This document shows, in pieces, positions 52,265-61,257 of a stretch of DNA of 64,000 nt (positions are counted from its first letter, which is position 1; each line of letters begins with the position of its first letter). Source of the DNA: Barnesiella sp. (GTDB lineage: Bacteria; Bacteroidota; Bacteroidia; Bacteroidales; Muribaculaceae); the NCBI GenBank assembly GCA_014800945.1, contig JAAVFD010000027.1:19418-83417 (forward strand), in the 5' to 3' direction. Below the pieces are notes generated by a model. It made no database searches. It was not told the origin of the DNA and saw only the letters and a program-made list of their open reading frames with translations. The position numbers and the translations under genes are program-made.

Positions 52265-54421
52265 ATGAAAGTTTATCAGACTAACGAAATCAAAAACATT
52301 GCCCTTCTCGGCAGTAAGGGCTCAGGTAAAACCACACTCGCAGAAGCTATGCTCTATGAGTGTGGAGTTATAAAACGTCGTGGCACAGTAGAAGCTAAAA
52401 ATACGGTAAGTGACTATTTCCCGGTTGAAAAAGAATATGGATATTCGGTATTTTCGACTATTTTCTATGCGGAGTTCTCGGGAAAGAAACTTAATGTTAT
52501 TGACTGCCCGGGGGCAGATGACTTTGTGGGAAACGCAATAACAGCACTGAATGTTACAGATACCGGAGTGATTTTAATAGATGCTCAGTATGGCGTAGAG
52601 GTTGGTACTCAGAATATTTTCCGCACATGTGCCGGTCTTAAAAAACCGGTTATCTTTGCTCTGAATCAGCTTGATGGAGAAAAGGCTGATTACGAAAATG
52701 TTATTGAGCAGATGCGAGAGATTTTCGGCAAAAAAGTAATAACCATTCAGTATCCGCTAAATGCGGGTGTCGGTTTTAATGCCATGATAGATGTTCTTCT
52801 CATGAAGAAATACTCATGGGGTCCTGATGGAGGAGTTCCAACGATTGAAGAGATTCCTGAAGAGGAAAAAGAAAGGGCATTGGAACTTCACCAGCAACTC
52901 GTTGAAGCAGCTGCAGAAAATGACGAGACACTGATGGAGAAATTCTTTGAACAAGGACACCTCACCGAGGACGAAATGCGTGAGGGGATACGAAAGGGAT
53001 TAGTTGACAGATCAGTATTCCCGGTTTTCTGCGTAAGTGCTCTAAAAGATATGGGCGTTCGCAGAATGATGGAATTCCTTGGCAATGTGGTTCCATTTGT
53101 AGAGGATATGCCGGCTCCAGTGGATGCAACGGGAGCAGAGGTTAAACCGGATAGCAACGGACCACTGAGTCTGTACATGTTCAAAACGACTGTTGAACCG
53201 CATATTGGTGAAGTGAGCTACTTTAAGGTAATGAGTGGTACTCTAACTCCGGGAGTTGACCTTGACAATATGAACCGCGGCAGTAAGGAAAGAATAGCGC
53301 AGATATACTGTGTTTGCGGTCAGATAAAGACACAGGTTGACAAACTATGTGCAGGAGATATAGGTGCGACTGTTAAATTGAAAGATGCACGAACAGGAAA
53401 TACCCTTGATGCAAAGGGCTGTGAATATGTGTTTGATTTCATCAAATATCCCGCTCCGAAATACCAGAGAGCTATTCGTCCTGTAACCGAAAGCGATGCA
53501 GAGAAACTAAGTGCTATTCTGACAAGGATGCATGAAGAGGACCCAACTTGGGAAGTGGAAATGTCTAAGGAATTGAAACAGACAATTCTATCAGGTCAGG
53601 GTGAATTCCATCTCAGAACACTTAAATGGCGTGTTGAGAACAATGATAAACTGCCTATTATTTTTGAAGAACCAAAAATTCCTTACCGCGAAACTATCAC
53701 AAAAGCTTCACGCGCAGATTACCGTCACAAAAAGCAGAGTGGTGGTGCAGGCCAGTTTGGCGAAGTTCATCTTATAGTAGAACCTTACACTGAAGGAATG
53801 CCGGCACCGGATACTTATCGCTTCGGTAATCAGGAATTCAAGATGAATGTTCGTGACACTCAGGAAATACCTCTTGAATGGGGTGGAAAATTGGTAGTGT
53901 GCAACTGTATAGTCGGTGGTGCTATTGATGCCCGCTTTATTCCCGCAATAGTAAAAGGATTGATGGACAGAATGGAGCAGGGACCACTCACTGGTTCATA
54001 CGCTCGTGATGTGAGAGTTTGTATTTATGACGGTAAGATGCACCCGGTTGATTCCAATGAAATTTCCTTCAGACTTGCCGGAAGAAATGCTTTTAGTGAA
54101 GCATTCCGAAATGCAGGACCGAAAATTCTAGAACCTGTTTACGATGTGGAGGTAATGGTGCCCGCAGATGTGATGGGAGATGTTATGAGTGATTTGCAAG
54201 GACGTAGAGCCGTTATCATGGGTATGTCAAGTGAAAATGGATTTGAAAAGATCATAGCTAAAGTGCCTTTGAAAGAGATGTCAAGCTATTCAACAGCCTT
54301 GAGTTCAATTACTGGCGGAAGATCCTCATTCACAATGAAATTCTCCGGTTACGAGCTGGTTCCAGGTGATGTTCAGGAGAAACTTCTGAAAGATTACTCA
54401 GAAACACAGACAGAGGACTAA
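52265..54421 (+). CDS. fusA2: EF-G paralogue (EF-G2) with altered GTPase motifs
   Basis: 718 residues with full EF-G domain order. G1 is intact (GSKGSGKT, 16-23). The switch I block that reads RGITI in EF-G is YGYSV here (58-62), losing the conserved Thr, and the G3 block DTPGHVDF is DCPGADDF (80-87), replacing the catalytic His by Ala84. G4 is NQLD. Domains IV-V retain KKQSGGAGQFGEVHLIVEP, VDSNEISF and LQGRRAVIMGMSSENG. In Bacteroides thetaiotaomicron an EF-G paralogue without GTPase activity supports translation under starvation and gut colonisation; this gene is very likely its orthologue. It is divergent from lon, alone on its transcript, and ends before a terminator. Confidence 0.92.
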   Translation: MKVYQTNEIKNIALLGSKGSGKTTLAEAMLYECGVIKRRGTVEAKNTVSDYFPVEKEYGYSVFSTIFYAEFSGKKLNVIDCPGADDFVGNAITALNVTDTGVILIDAQYGVEVGTQNIFRTCAGLKKPVIFALNQLDGEKADYENVIEQMREIFGKKVITIQYPLNAGVGFNAMIDVLLMKKYSWGPDGGVPTIEEIPEEEKERALELHQQLVEAAAENDETLMEKFFEQGHLTEDEMREGIRKGLVDRSVFPVFCVSALKDMGVRRMMEFLGNVVPFVEDMPAPVDATGAEVKPDSNGPLSLYMFKTTVEPHIGEVSYFKVMSGTLTPGVDLDNMNRGSKERIAQIYCVCGQIKTQVDKLCAGDIGATVKLKDARTGNTLDAKGCEYVFDFIKYPAPKYQRAIRPVTESDAEKLSAILTRMHEEDPTWEVEMSKELKQTILSGQGEFHLRTLKWRVENNDKLPIIFEEPKIPYRETITKASRADYRHKKQSGGAGQFGEVHLIVEPYTEGMPAPDTYRFGNQEFKMNVRDTQEIPLEWGGKLVVCNCIVGGAIDARFIPAIVKGLMDRMEQGPLTGSYARDVRVCIYDGKMHPVDSNEISFRLAGRNAFSEAFRNAGPKILEPVYDVEVMVPADVMGDVMSDLQGRRAVIMGMSSENGFEKIIAKVPLKEMSSYSTALSSITGGRSSFTMKFSGYELVPGDVQEKLLKDYSETQTED

Positions 54422-54453
54422 AAACCATTGTAATCAGAAATTGTTTATAAATT

Positions 54454-54490
54454 GAAGCCCGTTGCCTTATTTGGCTTCGGGCTTCATTTG
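54454..54490 (+). terminator. Terminator after fusA2
   Basis: GAAGCCCG (54454-54461) pairs with CGGGCTTC (54478-54485), followed by ATTTGTT. The next promoter begins at once. Confidence 0.75.
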
Positions 54491-54491
54491 T

Positions 54492-54499
54492 TAATTTTG
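54492..54499 (+). promoter_or_regulatory. -7 box of the small lipoprotein gene, at the start codon
   Basis: TAATTTTG, exact match, 5 bases before ATG 54505. Predicts a leaderless or near-leaderless mRNA. Confidence 0.65.
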
Positions 54500-54504
54500 A
54501 AATC

Positions 54505-54927
54505 ATGAAAAAAATATTTGCAACCATAGTGTCTTTTGCATCAATAGTGCTGATAAGTTGTGCGCCAAAGTACAATGTAGAAGAATCTAACAAGCTGGTC
54601 AATTCAATAAATTCTGATTCAGTAAAGACTCAAAAAACATATAGTCAGATGATAGACATGCTTGACAAGGGATATGCCTATATGCAAGGACGATTGGCAG
54701 GTGCTGCGTTTGAGCGTAATCCAAGTGAGGCTATTAATGATATAATCAATATGGTGAATGATTCAACTCTTAATGCAGTTCAACAGCATTCAGGAATAAT
54801 GATAGCGACATTGGATACCGCTAATCTTAATAAGGAAAACGCAAAAAAATTTAAGAAGGTAAGAGCAAAATATATGGAGCTTGAAGAATCGCTTCTACCA
54901 GACTCTACGGCATCAGTTTCTCATTAG
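54505..54927 (+). CDS. Small helical lipoprotein of unknown function
   Basis: 140 residues. Signal peptide with lipobox (SIVLISCAPKY, Cys19), then a helical, polar region with no known motif (NKLVNSINSDSVKTQKTYSQ, NKENAKKFKKVRAKYMELEE). Probably an outer-membrane or periplasmic-face lipoprotein. The last 23 bases overlap the mlaF 3' end on the other strand. No family recognised. Confidence 0.75.
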   Translation: MKKIFATIVSFASIVLISCAPKYNVEESNKLVNSINSDSVKTQKTYSQMIDMLDKGYAYMQGRLAGAAFERNPSEAINDIINMVNDSTLNAVQQHSGIMIATLDTANLNKENAKKFKKVRAKYMELEESLLPDSTASVSH

Positions 54928-55681
54928 CAATAACGTAGTTCTTAACTTTTTGGAATAGATCGGTAGCAAAAACAAATTCGTTCAAAGCTTCGTTGGATGT
55001 TTTGTAGATTTCTTTCATATCTCCAACCCATTCGCGTCTGCCATTCTTAATAAATGTGATATTTTCTCCTATACCGAGAACCGAGTTCATGTCATGAGTA
55101 TTTATCACTGTTGTGATATTATATTCGTGAGTAATGTCACTCAGCAATTCATCAATAAGAATAGATGTCTTGGGGTCAAGACCTGAGTTAGGCTCATCGC
55201 AGAAAAGATACTTTGGGTTTAAGGCAATAGCTCTTGCAATGGCGACTCTCTTTTGCATACCTCCGGATATCTCGGATGGATATTTGTTGTCAGCGCCTTT
55301 AAGATTGACTCTTTCAAGGCAGAATTGAGCGCGATCTTTTATCTCTCCTTGAGTCATGGAGGTAAACATTGTCAAAGGAAACATAACATTCCCGAGAACC
55401 GTCTCTGAATCAAAAAGGGCAGAACCCTGAAATAGCATTCCTATTTCTTTTCTGAGATGCTTAATCTGTTCTGTGTCCATTTTTAGAAGATCTCGTCCGT
55501 CAAATAGAATCTCACCTTCCTCCGGCTTGACAAGGCCTACAACTGATTTCATTAAAACGGTTTTGCCACTTCCGCTTTGTCCGATAATCAGATTAGTTTT
55601 ACCGGTTTCAAATATAGTGCTTACATTATGTAGAATAGTTTTGTCGTCAAACGATTTCGTGACATTCTTAACCTCAATCAT
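54905..55681 (-). CDS. mlaF: ABC transporter ATPase, MlaF-like
   Basis: ATPase of the Mla-type lipid transporter at the inner membrane. Walker A GQSGSGKTVLMK, signature SGGMQKRVAIARAIA, Walker B YLFCDEPNSGLDP, then NTHDMNSVLGIGENITFI. 258 aa. It overlaps the permease by 4 bases. The MlaD-type substrate-binding gene is not next to it here. Direction of lipid transport is not deducible. Confidence 0.93.
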   Translation of the reverse strand: MIEVKNVTKSFDDKTILHNVSTIFETGKTNLIIGQSGSGKTVLMKSVVGLVKPEEGEILFDGRDLLKMDTEQIKHLRKEIGMLFQGSALFDSETVLGNVMFPLTMFTSMTQGEIKDRAQFCLERVNLKGADNKYPSEISGGMQKRVAIARAIALNPKYLFCDEPNSGLDPKTSILIDELLSDITHEYNITTVINTHDMNSVLGIGENITFIKNGRREWVGDMKEIYKTSNEALNEFVFATDLFQKVKNYVIANEKLMP

Positions 55682-56427
55682 TGAAGTAAAAGTTTAGTTA
55701 GAACCACATCAAGCAGGAGTATGAGAATACTGCTGTTTACCACCGCATTAGTGCTTGCTTTACCCACTTCCAATGCTCCACCGCGAACATAATAGCCGAA
55801 ATAAGAGCTTACTGAAGCAATAATGAAGGCGAAGAATACTGATTTAATTATTCCATACCAAACATACCACTCCTGAAACATAGCCTGCAATCCATAAACA
55901 TAACGTGACACTGTTATCAAATCGGTGAACACAGCAACCGCAAATCCACCGAACAGTGAAGTAGCTATACAAAAAGCTACCAATACAGGCATAAAAAGTA
56001 CAAATCCAATTATTTTGGGAAGTACAAGGTAATTACACGAGTTAATACCCATAATTTCAAGTGCATCGATCTGTTCAGTAACTCTCATGGTACCTATTTC
56101 AGATGCTATATTGGAGCCTACCTTTCCTGCAAGAATCAGGCAAAGGATTGAATTTGAAAATTCCAGAAGAACTATATCACGGGTAGCAAGACCCACTGAA
56201 TATGAGGGGATAAGAGGAGAAGCTATGTTGAGCTGCATTTGTATGGCTATTACGGCTCCTATGAATATTGAAATCACCATCACCAATGGAATAGAATCAA
56301 CCCCCAGCTTATTTATTTCAAATATTGTGCGGTTGAGAAACACTTTTCCTTTGTCCGGAACTGTAAATATTCTTCGTAGGAAAAGGCAGTAATTACCAAA
56401 AGCAGTCAGCGATTTTGCTATTAACAT
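55678..56427 (-). CDS. mlaE: MlaE-family permease
   Basis: Integral membrane permease, 249 aa, with about five spans. IPLVMVISIFIGAVIAIQ, ELGPVLTALIL-equivalent residues FSNSILCLILAGKVGSNIAS, EIGTMRVTEQIDALEIMGIN and YYVRGGALEVGKASTNAVV are characteristic of the MlaE/YrbE family. It precedes mlaF with a 4-base overlap (coupled). Confidence 0.94.
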   Translation of the reverse strand: MLIAKSLTAFGNYCLFLRRIFTVPDKGKVFLNRTIFEINKLGVDSIPLVMVISIFIGAVIAIQMQLNIASPLIPSYSVGLATRDIVLLEFSNSILCLILAGKVGSNIASEIGTMRVTEQIDALEIMGINSCNYLVLPKIIGFVLFMPVLVAFCIATSLFGGFAVAVFTDLITVSRYVYGLQAMFQEWYVWYGIIKSVFFAFIIASVSSYFGYYVRGGALEVGKASTNAVVNSSILILLLDVVLTKLLLQ

Positions 56428-56452
56428 AACCTAAAGTTCAAATTTCAGACTG

Positions 56453-56460
56453 CAAAGTTA
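56453..56460 (-). promoter_or_regulatory. -7 box of mlaE-mlaF
   Basis: TAACTTTG then C on the minus strand, exact match, 25 bases before the mlaE ATG. Confidence 0.65.
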
Positions 56461-56631
56461 CTCATTATTTTCATGGCATTGCATTTCAGTGGTAATTAAG
56501 AGCATTTTTTTAGATTTTTAGTTGAGTATTGACTGACAGCTACTTCTTACTGATAAACATTTTAACTGAAACCGATGTTTATTAAATAGACAAATACACT
56601 TTTATACACAACGGAAAACTATATTTCAACT

Positions 56632-57144
56632 ATGAACACTATTACATTCCAGCAGAAATTGGTAGATCTGCAAAGCAATATGCTGAATTTTGCCTTGATG
56701 TTGACAAACAGTAAGGATGACGCTTACGACTTGCTTCAGGACACTACTCTAAAAGCACTTGATAATGAATCGAAATACACTCCGGAGACAAATTTCAAAG
56801 GATGGGTATTTACTATTATGCGCAATATTTTCATAAACAAGTATCGTAGAATGGTGAGGAGTGCCACGATTATTGACAAATCTGAGGATTTGTATATGTT
56901 GAATAATGTTTCCTTCAGTGAAAACAGAACAACACCGGAAGACTCCTATGCCGAACATGAAATAGTGGCAGCGATAAATTCGTTTTCCGATGATTATAAA
57001 ATTCCATTTTCAATGCATCTTGCAGGATATCATTATGCCGAAATAGCAAAGAAAATGGATTTGCCACTTGGAACCGTCAAAAGTAGAATCTATTATGCGC
57101 GTCAATACTTGCAGGTTCGCCTGAAAGACTATGATCCGAGATAA
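56632..57144 (+). CDS. ECF-type RNA polymerase sigma factor
   Basis: 170 residues. Region 2 shows DDAYDLLQDTTLKALDN and FKGWVFTIMRNIFINKYRR; region 4 shows PFSMHLAGYHYAEIAKKM and LPLGTVKSRIYYARQYLQ, a helix-turn-helix. The 'DLLQDT' form and MRNIFINKYRR are common in Bacteroidota ECF sigma factors without an adjacent anti-sigma, and none is seen here. It is flanked by genes on the opposite strand. Only weak promoter-like sequence precedes it (TACACTTTTATAC), which could be read by another sigma factor or autoregulated. Confidence 0.93.
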   Translation: MNTITFQQKLVDLQSNMLNFALMLTNSKDDAYDLLQDTTLKALDNESKYTPETNFKGWVFTIMRNIFINKYRRMVRSATIIDKSEDLYMLNNVSFSENRTTPEDSYAEHEIVAAINSFSDDYKIPFSMHLAGYHYAEIAKKMDLPLGTVKSRIYYARQYLQVRLKDYDPR

Positions 57145-57147
57145 GAA

Positions 57148-58512
57148 TTATGAATGCGCGGTTTTTACATAAAGCTGCGCATTTTCATATTTACAGATTC
57201 TTACAACTGCACCGCTCTCAATAAATCCTGAAATACTGACGGAGTCATAACTGTTTCCTTCAACTTCAATTTTGCCGGCAGGTCGAAGATCGGTTATAGC
57301 TATAGCTTCTTTGCCAATTAGTTGAAGCGGAGCTGTATCAACACCTATATAACCATCAGACACGTTTTGACAAAGTGTAAGTTCTGATTTGATGCCTATT
57401 CTTTTGGGGGCGTATTTTGAGGATAGAAAGATTATTACAGCTCCGGCTCCGGCAATGCCACACACAAAAGTGATGCAGGCATTAGAAACCGATTTAAGGT
57501 CAACTTTACCGGGAACAAAACTGAAATTCTCAACAAGTCCGATAATGATGCTCGCCGCCATACATGCTATTCCGACGATTCCGGCAATCCCAAAGCCGGG
57601 AATAACGAATATTTCGAGTAAAAGAAACAGTAATCCGACTATAAAAAGGAGGATAACCCAACTGCTTGCAATTCCAGTGAGATAAAGCGGTAAGAAATAA
57701 AGTACAGCAGCCATAATGGCAACAACAGATGGAAATCCCATTCCCAGAGTCTGTAATTCAAAATATATGCCACCGACAATGAGCATTATTAGGATACCTT
57801 GCACTGCCGGGTTGGTAAGAAACCCCAAAAGTGAATCAATCCATGAGGCACTGAACTCCTTATAACGGTATTCCTTTATACCCAAATCATTTAGCACTTC
57901 ATCAACATTGTCGGCTATACCATCAGCGTAACCCCATTTCTTGGCTTCTCCTGCCGTAAATGTCAAAACTCTTGTGGAATCAATTAGCCCTTTAACGGTG
58001 ACTCTCGGGTCAACCATTGCTTCGGCAATGAGTGGGTCTCTAAGCCATTTTCCGGAGCTGTCTTTTCCATGACTTTCAGCCGTGGCTCTCATCATTGCCC
58101 TCATATAACTCTGATACTTGTCCGGGGCTGCTGAATCATCACTACCGTTGACAACGGTTACTGCGCCCATAGTCGCATCTTTTCGCATATAAACAGTGTC
58201 GCAGGCAAGTGATATGAGTGCTCCGGCAGAGGCGGCATTATTATCAATAAATGCTATTACCGGTCTAGGAAAATGAAGGAGTGCGGTGCGTATTGAGTCT
58301 GCGTGAAGTACCGAGCCTCCATAAGTATTCATGTGTATAAGAAGAATATCTGCATCAATTCTTTTCGCTTCGGTGAGTGCGCTTTTTGTATGCTGCCAAG
58401 TAGTAGAGCCGATTTCATCTTTCAAAGGCAGGATATAGACAAGCTTATTGCCGGCGAATGATAAGCATGAGAAACTGATGATAGATATGATTAAAAGCAA
58501 AAACTTATTCAT
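57148..58512 (-). CDS. NfeD-type membrane serine protease
   Basis: 454 residues. Signal segment (MNKFLLLIISIISFSCLSFA), then a ClpP-like domain (about 30-200) with IHMNTYGGSVLHAD, NNAASAGALISLACD (Ser of the Ser-Lys dyad in ASAGA) and KDATMGAV (Lys). Four membrane spans (about 235-370) follow, and the C-terminal NfeD OB-fold domain (about 385-454). Long NfeD proteins act with stomatin-like partners in membrane quality control; no stomatin gene is next to it here. Its end lies 3 bases from the sigma factor stop. It overlaps the UPF0104 gene by 8 bases. Confidence 0.9.
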   Translation of the reverse strand: MNKFLLLIISIISFSCLSFAGNKLVYILPLKDEIGSTTWQHTKSALTEAKRIDADILLIHMNTYGGSVLHADSIRTALLHFPRPVIAFIDNNAASAGALISLACDTVYMRKDATMGAVTVVNGSDDSAAPDKYQSYMRAMMRATAESHGKDSSGKWLRDPLIAEAMVDPRVTVKGLIDSTRVLTFTAGEAKKWGYADGIADNVDEVLNDLGIKEYRYKEFSASWIDSLLGFLTNPAVQGILIMLIVGGIYFELQTLGMGFPSVVAIMAAVLYFLPLYLTGIASSWVILLFIVGLLFLLLEIFVIPGFGIAGIVGIACMAASIIIGLVENFSFVPGKVDLKSVSNACITFVCGIAGAGAVIIFLSSKYAPKRIGIKSELTLCQNVSDGYIGVDTAPLQLIGKEAIAITDLRPAGKIEVEGNSYDSVSISGFIESGAVVRICKYENAQLYVKTAHS

Positions 58513-59551
58513 TGCGATATTTAGTTTTGTTCATAATTCCTTGTTTAATCCAGTTCGGAACCATTATAACTCCTGTTATCAGATATAAATAGTAACTGAT
58601 TAGTCGCCAGATTACAGCTATTATCAGCGCAATTGAAACGCTTCCAAGCATATCACCGTAGTAGGTGGTGAAAAGCCATTCGCTTACTCCGCTGCCACCG
58701 GGGGTAGGGCTGACAGTGAGTAAAGTCCAGACAACAAATTGTCGGCAAAAAATCAGTATCTGATCACCAAAAGGCAAAAAAGCAAGGAAAATTGCGTTGA
58801 CTACTAAGAAACGGCTTGTCCACGATAGGAATGTGGCAGCAGCGGCTTCTGCCCACCATCTCATTTTTTTATATTTCAATTCTCTGCCGGTAAGAGCCAT
58901 GTCACCGGCTACTTTTTCAATGTCTTTTTTCCAGTGTTGCAGCCATTTGAGGGAGAAAATCTTAATCAATGTTTTACCAACAAAATCTGGTTTAATAAAT
59001 ATTCCGATGAAAAGTATGATTGTCCAGAGGCATACCAAGCCCCACACAATCCAGAAAGCGCTTTTGAATCCGACACTTAATTGTAGTTGACCGGTGTTGA
59101 ATCCGAATAGCCGGCTTGCCGGTTCCAAAAGGAATATTATTGGACAGAGTATAACAAAAAACAGTTCGTCAAGAAAAATAGTGGTCATGGTAAGGGTAGT
59201 TCCTCTGCCGGCATCGATACCCTCTCTTTTCATAAATACCATACTGACAGCACTTCCTCCGGCGGTTGTGGGAGTGATGGCAGATACAAATTCACACAGT
59301 AGAGTGATTTTGAAACATTGTTTCCAGCCAAGAAAGTTGTCACTAAGTGCCCTGAATCGCCACGCGAGACCTGTTTCTCTACCCAATGTAAAAATTAGTG
59401 CTAAAATTATGCAGGATATGGTTTGGAAATTCCAGTCAATAGTCCGCCAAGTCTCAATGTCAAAATCACGTGTCATCATGTATGCCACAGCTATTCCCCC
59501 AAAAACAATGGGTAATAGAGTTTTCAGCATGATATTTCCCTGATTTTTCAT
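58505..59551 (-). CDS. UPF0104 / flippase-like membrane protein
   Basis: 348 residues, seven or eight spans. TPTAAGGSAVSMVFMKREGID and SPTPGGSGVSEWLFTTYY, both with the P-GG pattern, identify the lysylphosphatidylglycerol synthase transmembrane (UPF0104/YbhN) family, often proposed as lipid flippases. No aminoacyl-transferase domain is attached. The 3' end overlaps the protease gene by 8 bases. Confidence 0.88.
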   Translation of the reverse strand: MKNQGNIMLKTLLPIVFGGIAVAYMMTRDFDIETWRTIDWNFQTISCIILALIFTLGRETGLAWRFRALSDNFLGWKQCFKITLLCEFVSAITPTTAGGSAVSMVFMKREGIDAGRGTTLTMTTIFLDELFFVILCPIIFLLEPASRLFGFNTGQLQLSVGFKSAFWIVWGLVCLWTIILFIGIFIKPDFVGKTLIKIFSLKWLQHWKKDIEKVAGDMALTGRELKYKKMRWWAEAAAATFLSWTSRFLVVNAIFLAFLPFGDQILIFCRQFVVWTLLTVSPTPGGSGVSEWLFTTYYGDMLGSVSIALIIAVIWRLISYYLYLITGVIMVPNWIKQGIMNKTKYRNE

Positions 59552-59575
59552 CGATATTCAAGCTTAAAATATCCG

Positions 59576-59583
59576 CAAATATA
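59576..59583 (-). promoter_or_regulatory. -7 box of the UPF0104-NfeD pair
   Basis: TATATTTG then C on the minus strand, exact match, 24 bases upstream of the ATG. Confidence 0.6.
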
Positions 59584-59631
59584 TGAATTATCAGAGTAAG
59601 TAGGCGCGGAGTAGGAAGAAATAGCTAAATA

Positions 59632-59670
59632 AAAAATCCAACTCATTAAATATTAATAAGTTGGATTTTT
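59632..59670 (-). terminator. Terminator of tRNA-Gln
   Basis: AAAAATCCAACT (59632-59643) pairs perfectly with AGTTGGATTTTT (59659-59670); ATTAA/TTAAT can extend the stem inside. It ends 6 bases before the tRNA 3' end on the minus strand. Confidence 0.85.
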
Positions 59671-59676
59671 ATTGAG

Positions 59677-59747
59677 TTGTCTTACCAGGATTCGAACCTA
59701 GACAGGCAGAACCAAAAACTGCAGTGCTACCATTACACCATAAGACA
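59677..59747 (-). tRNA. tRNA-Gln (TTG anticodon)
   Basis: A 71-base cloverleaf on the minus strand: acceptor TGTCTTA/TAAGACA, D arm GGTGTAATGGTAGCAC, anticodon stem GCAGT/TCTGC around loop TTTTGGT (anticodon TTG), T arm CTAGG-TTCGAAT-CCTGG, discriminator A. The last anticodon-stem pair is T-T. No CCA encoded. Confidence 0.94.
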
Positions 59748-59783
59748 ATCCTATTTGTTCAAGGCTATCGCCCTAAAACAATG

Positions 59784-59791
59784 CAAAATTA
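59784..59791 (-). promoter_or_regulatory. -7 box of tRNA-Gln
   Basis: TAATTTTG then C on the minus strand, exact match, 36 bases upstream of the mature 5' end. Confidence 0.6.
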
Positions 59792-59850
59792 ACAGATTAT
59801 TTCCTATTAGCCAAATAAAACTGTTTAATTTATGATTATAAAATGCTTAA

Positions 59851-61146
59851 TTATTTAGCTATCAACAAGAAATAGTTTTTCTTGCCCCTTTGAGCAAGGA
59901 TGTATTTTCCGGCTAACAGGTTATCTTCGGAAATTACAAAATATGGGTCTGTAATTTTCTCCTTGTTAATGGACACGCCTCCCTGCTGGGTCATCTTGCG
60001 CATTTCACCCTTTGACGGGAATACCGGAGCCTTGTCTGTCAGCAAATCTACAAGTTTGAGCTCTCCGCTCTTAATCTCATCCATAGACACCTCATGCTGA
60101 GGCACACCTTCCATAACCTGAAGCAGTGTCTCTTCATCAAGCTTATGAAGAGCATCGGCAGTGTTATTAGAGAAGAGAATCTGTGAAGCTTCCGATGCAG
60201 CTTCATAATCCTCGGCTGAATGCACCATTGTGGTGATTTCTTTAGCGAGACGCTTCTGCAAGGGGCGTTTACCCGGATCGGCTTTCTGCTCTTCTACCAA
60301 TGAATTGATTTCTGCTTCGGTTAGTTCTGTAAAAATCTTGATGTATTTTTCAGCATCGGCATCAGAGACATTTAACCAGAACTGATAAAACTTATAGGGC
60401 GAGGTATATCGTGGGTCAAGCCACACATTACCACTTTCTGTTTTTCCGAATTTGCCACCGTCTGCTTTGGTGATGAGAGGGCAGGTGAGGGCATAGGCTT
60501 CTCCGCCAAGAGTACGGCGAATCAATTCTGTTCCGGTAGTAATATTTCCCCATTGGTCTGAACCACCGAGCTGCAACCGGCAATTCTTGTCACGATACAG
60601 TGTGAGGAAATCATATCCTTGTACTAACTGATACGAAAATTCTGTGAACGACATACCCTGCTGACTCTCACCTGAAAGACGCTTCTTAACAGAGTCCTTC
60701 GCCATCATATAGTTTACGGTAATATGCTTGCCGACATCTCTTATGAAATCCAGAAAAGAGAAATTTTTCATCCAGTCGTAATTGTTTACCATTTCGGCTG
60801 AATTAGGCTCTTTACTGTCAAAATCAAGGAACTTAGCCAACTGCTTTTTTATAGCCTCCTGATTGTGACGAAGAGTTTCCTCGTCAAGAAGTTTACGCTC
60901 CTGACTTTTCATTGACGGGTCTCCGATCATACCGGTGGCACCTCCGACAAGGGCGATAGGTTTGTGCCCGGCTCTCTGAAAATGTTTGAGCATCATCACT
61001 CCTACAAGATGACCGATGTGAAGGCTGTCCGCTGTGGGGTCAATACCTAAATATGCAGTGGTCATCTCTTTTTCGAGTTGTTCTTTAGTGCCCGGCATCA
61101 TCTGATGAATCATGCCTCTCCAAGTCAGTTCGTCTATGAAATTCAT
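59851..61146 (-). CDS. tyrS: Tyrosyl-tRNA synthetase
   Basis: Class I synthetase, 431 aa. HIGH motif as [15 protein letters not shown] motif as [20 protein letters not shown] for tyrosine binding and a C-terminal S4 domain ([29 protein letters not shown]). Own promoter 31 bases upstream; no T-box leader. Confidence 0.97.
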   Translation of the reverse strand: MNFIDELTWRGMIHQMMPGTKEQLEKEMTTAYLGIDPTADSLHIGHLVGVMMLKHFQRAGHKPIALVGGATGMIGDPSMKSQERKLLDEETLRHNQEAIKKQLAKFLDFDSKEPNSAEMVNNYDWMKNFSFLDFIRDVGKHITVNYMMAKDSVKKRLSGESQQGMSFTEFSYQLVQGYDFLTLYRDKNCRLQLGGSDQWGNITTGTELIRRTLGGEAYALTCPLITKADGGKFGKTESGNVWLDPRYTSPYKFYQFWLNVSDADAEKYIKIFTELTEAEINSLVEEQKADPGKRPLQKRLAKEITTMVHSAEDYEAASEASQILFSNNTADALHKLDEETLLQVMEGVPQHEVSMDEIKSGELKLVDLLTDKAPVFPSKGEMRKMTQQGGVSINKEKITDPYFVISEDNLLAGKYILAQRGKKNYFLLIAK

Positions 61147-61177
61147 ATATGATTTATATTATTTTACTTTCAGAGTG

Positions 61178-61185
61178 CAAAGATA
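61178..61185 (-). promoter_or_regulatory. -7 box of tyrS
   Basis: TATCTTTG then C on the minus strand, exact match, 31 bases before the tyrS ATG. Confidence 0.65.
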
Positions 61186-61257
61186 CGAGATTTTCGCCTT
61201 AATATGACTTGTAATACATAAATTCTTAATTTTAATCGGGTGGTTATGTCTCTTCTG

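Noticed and set aside
59677..59747. tRNA-Gln as a pseudogene because of a T-T pair in the anticodon stem
   Set aside because: All other pairs, the loop and T arm are intact, it has promoter and terminator, and a mismatch at 31-39 is tolerated in tRNAs.
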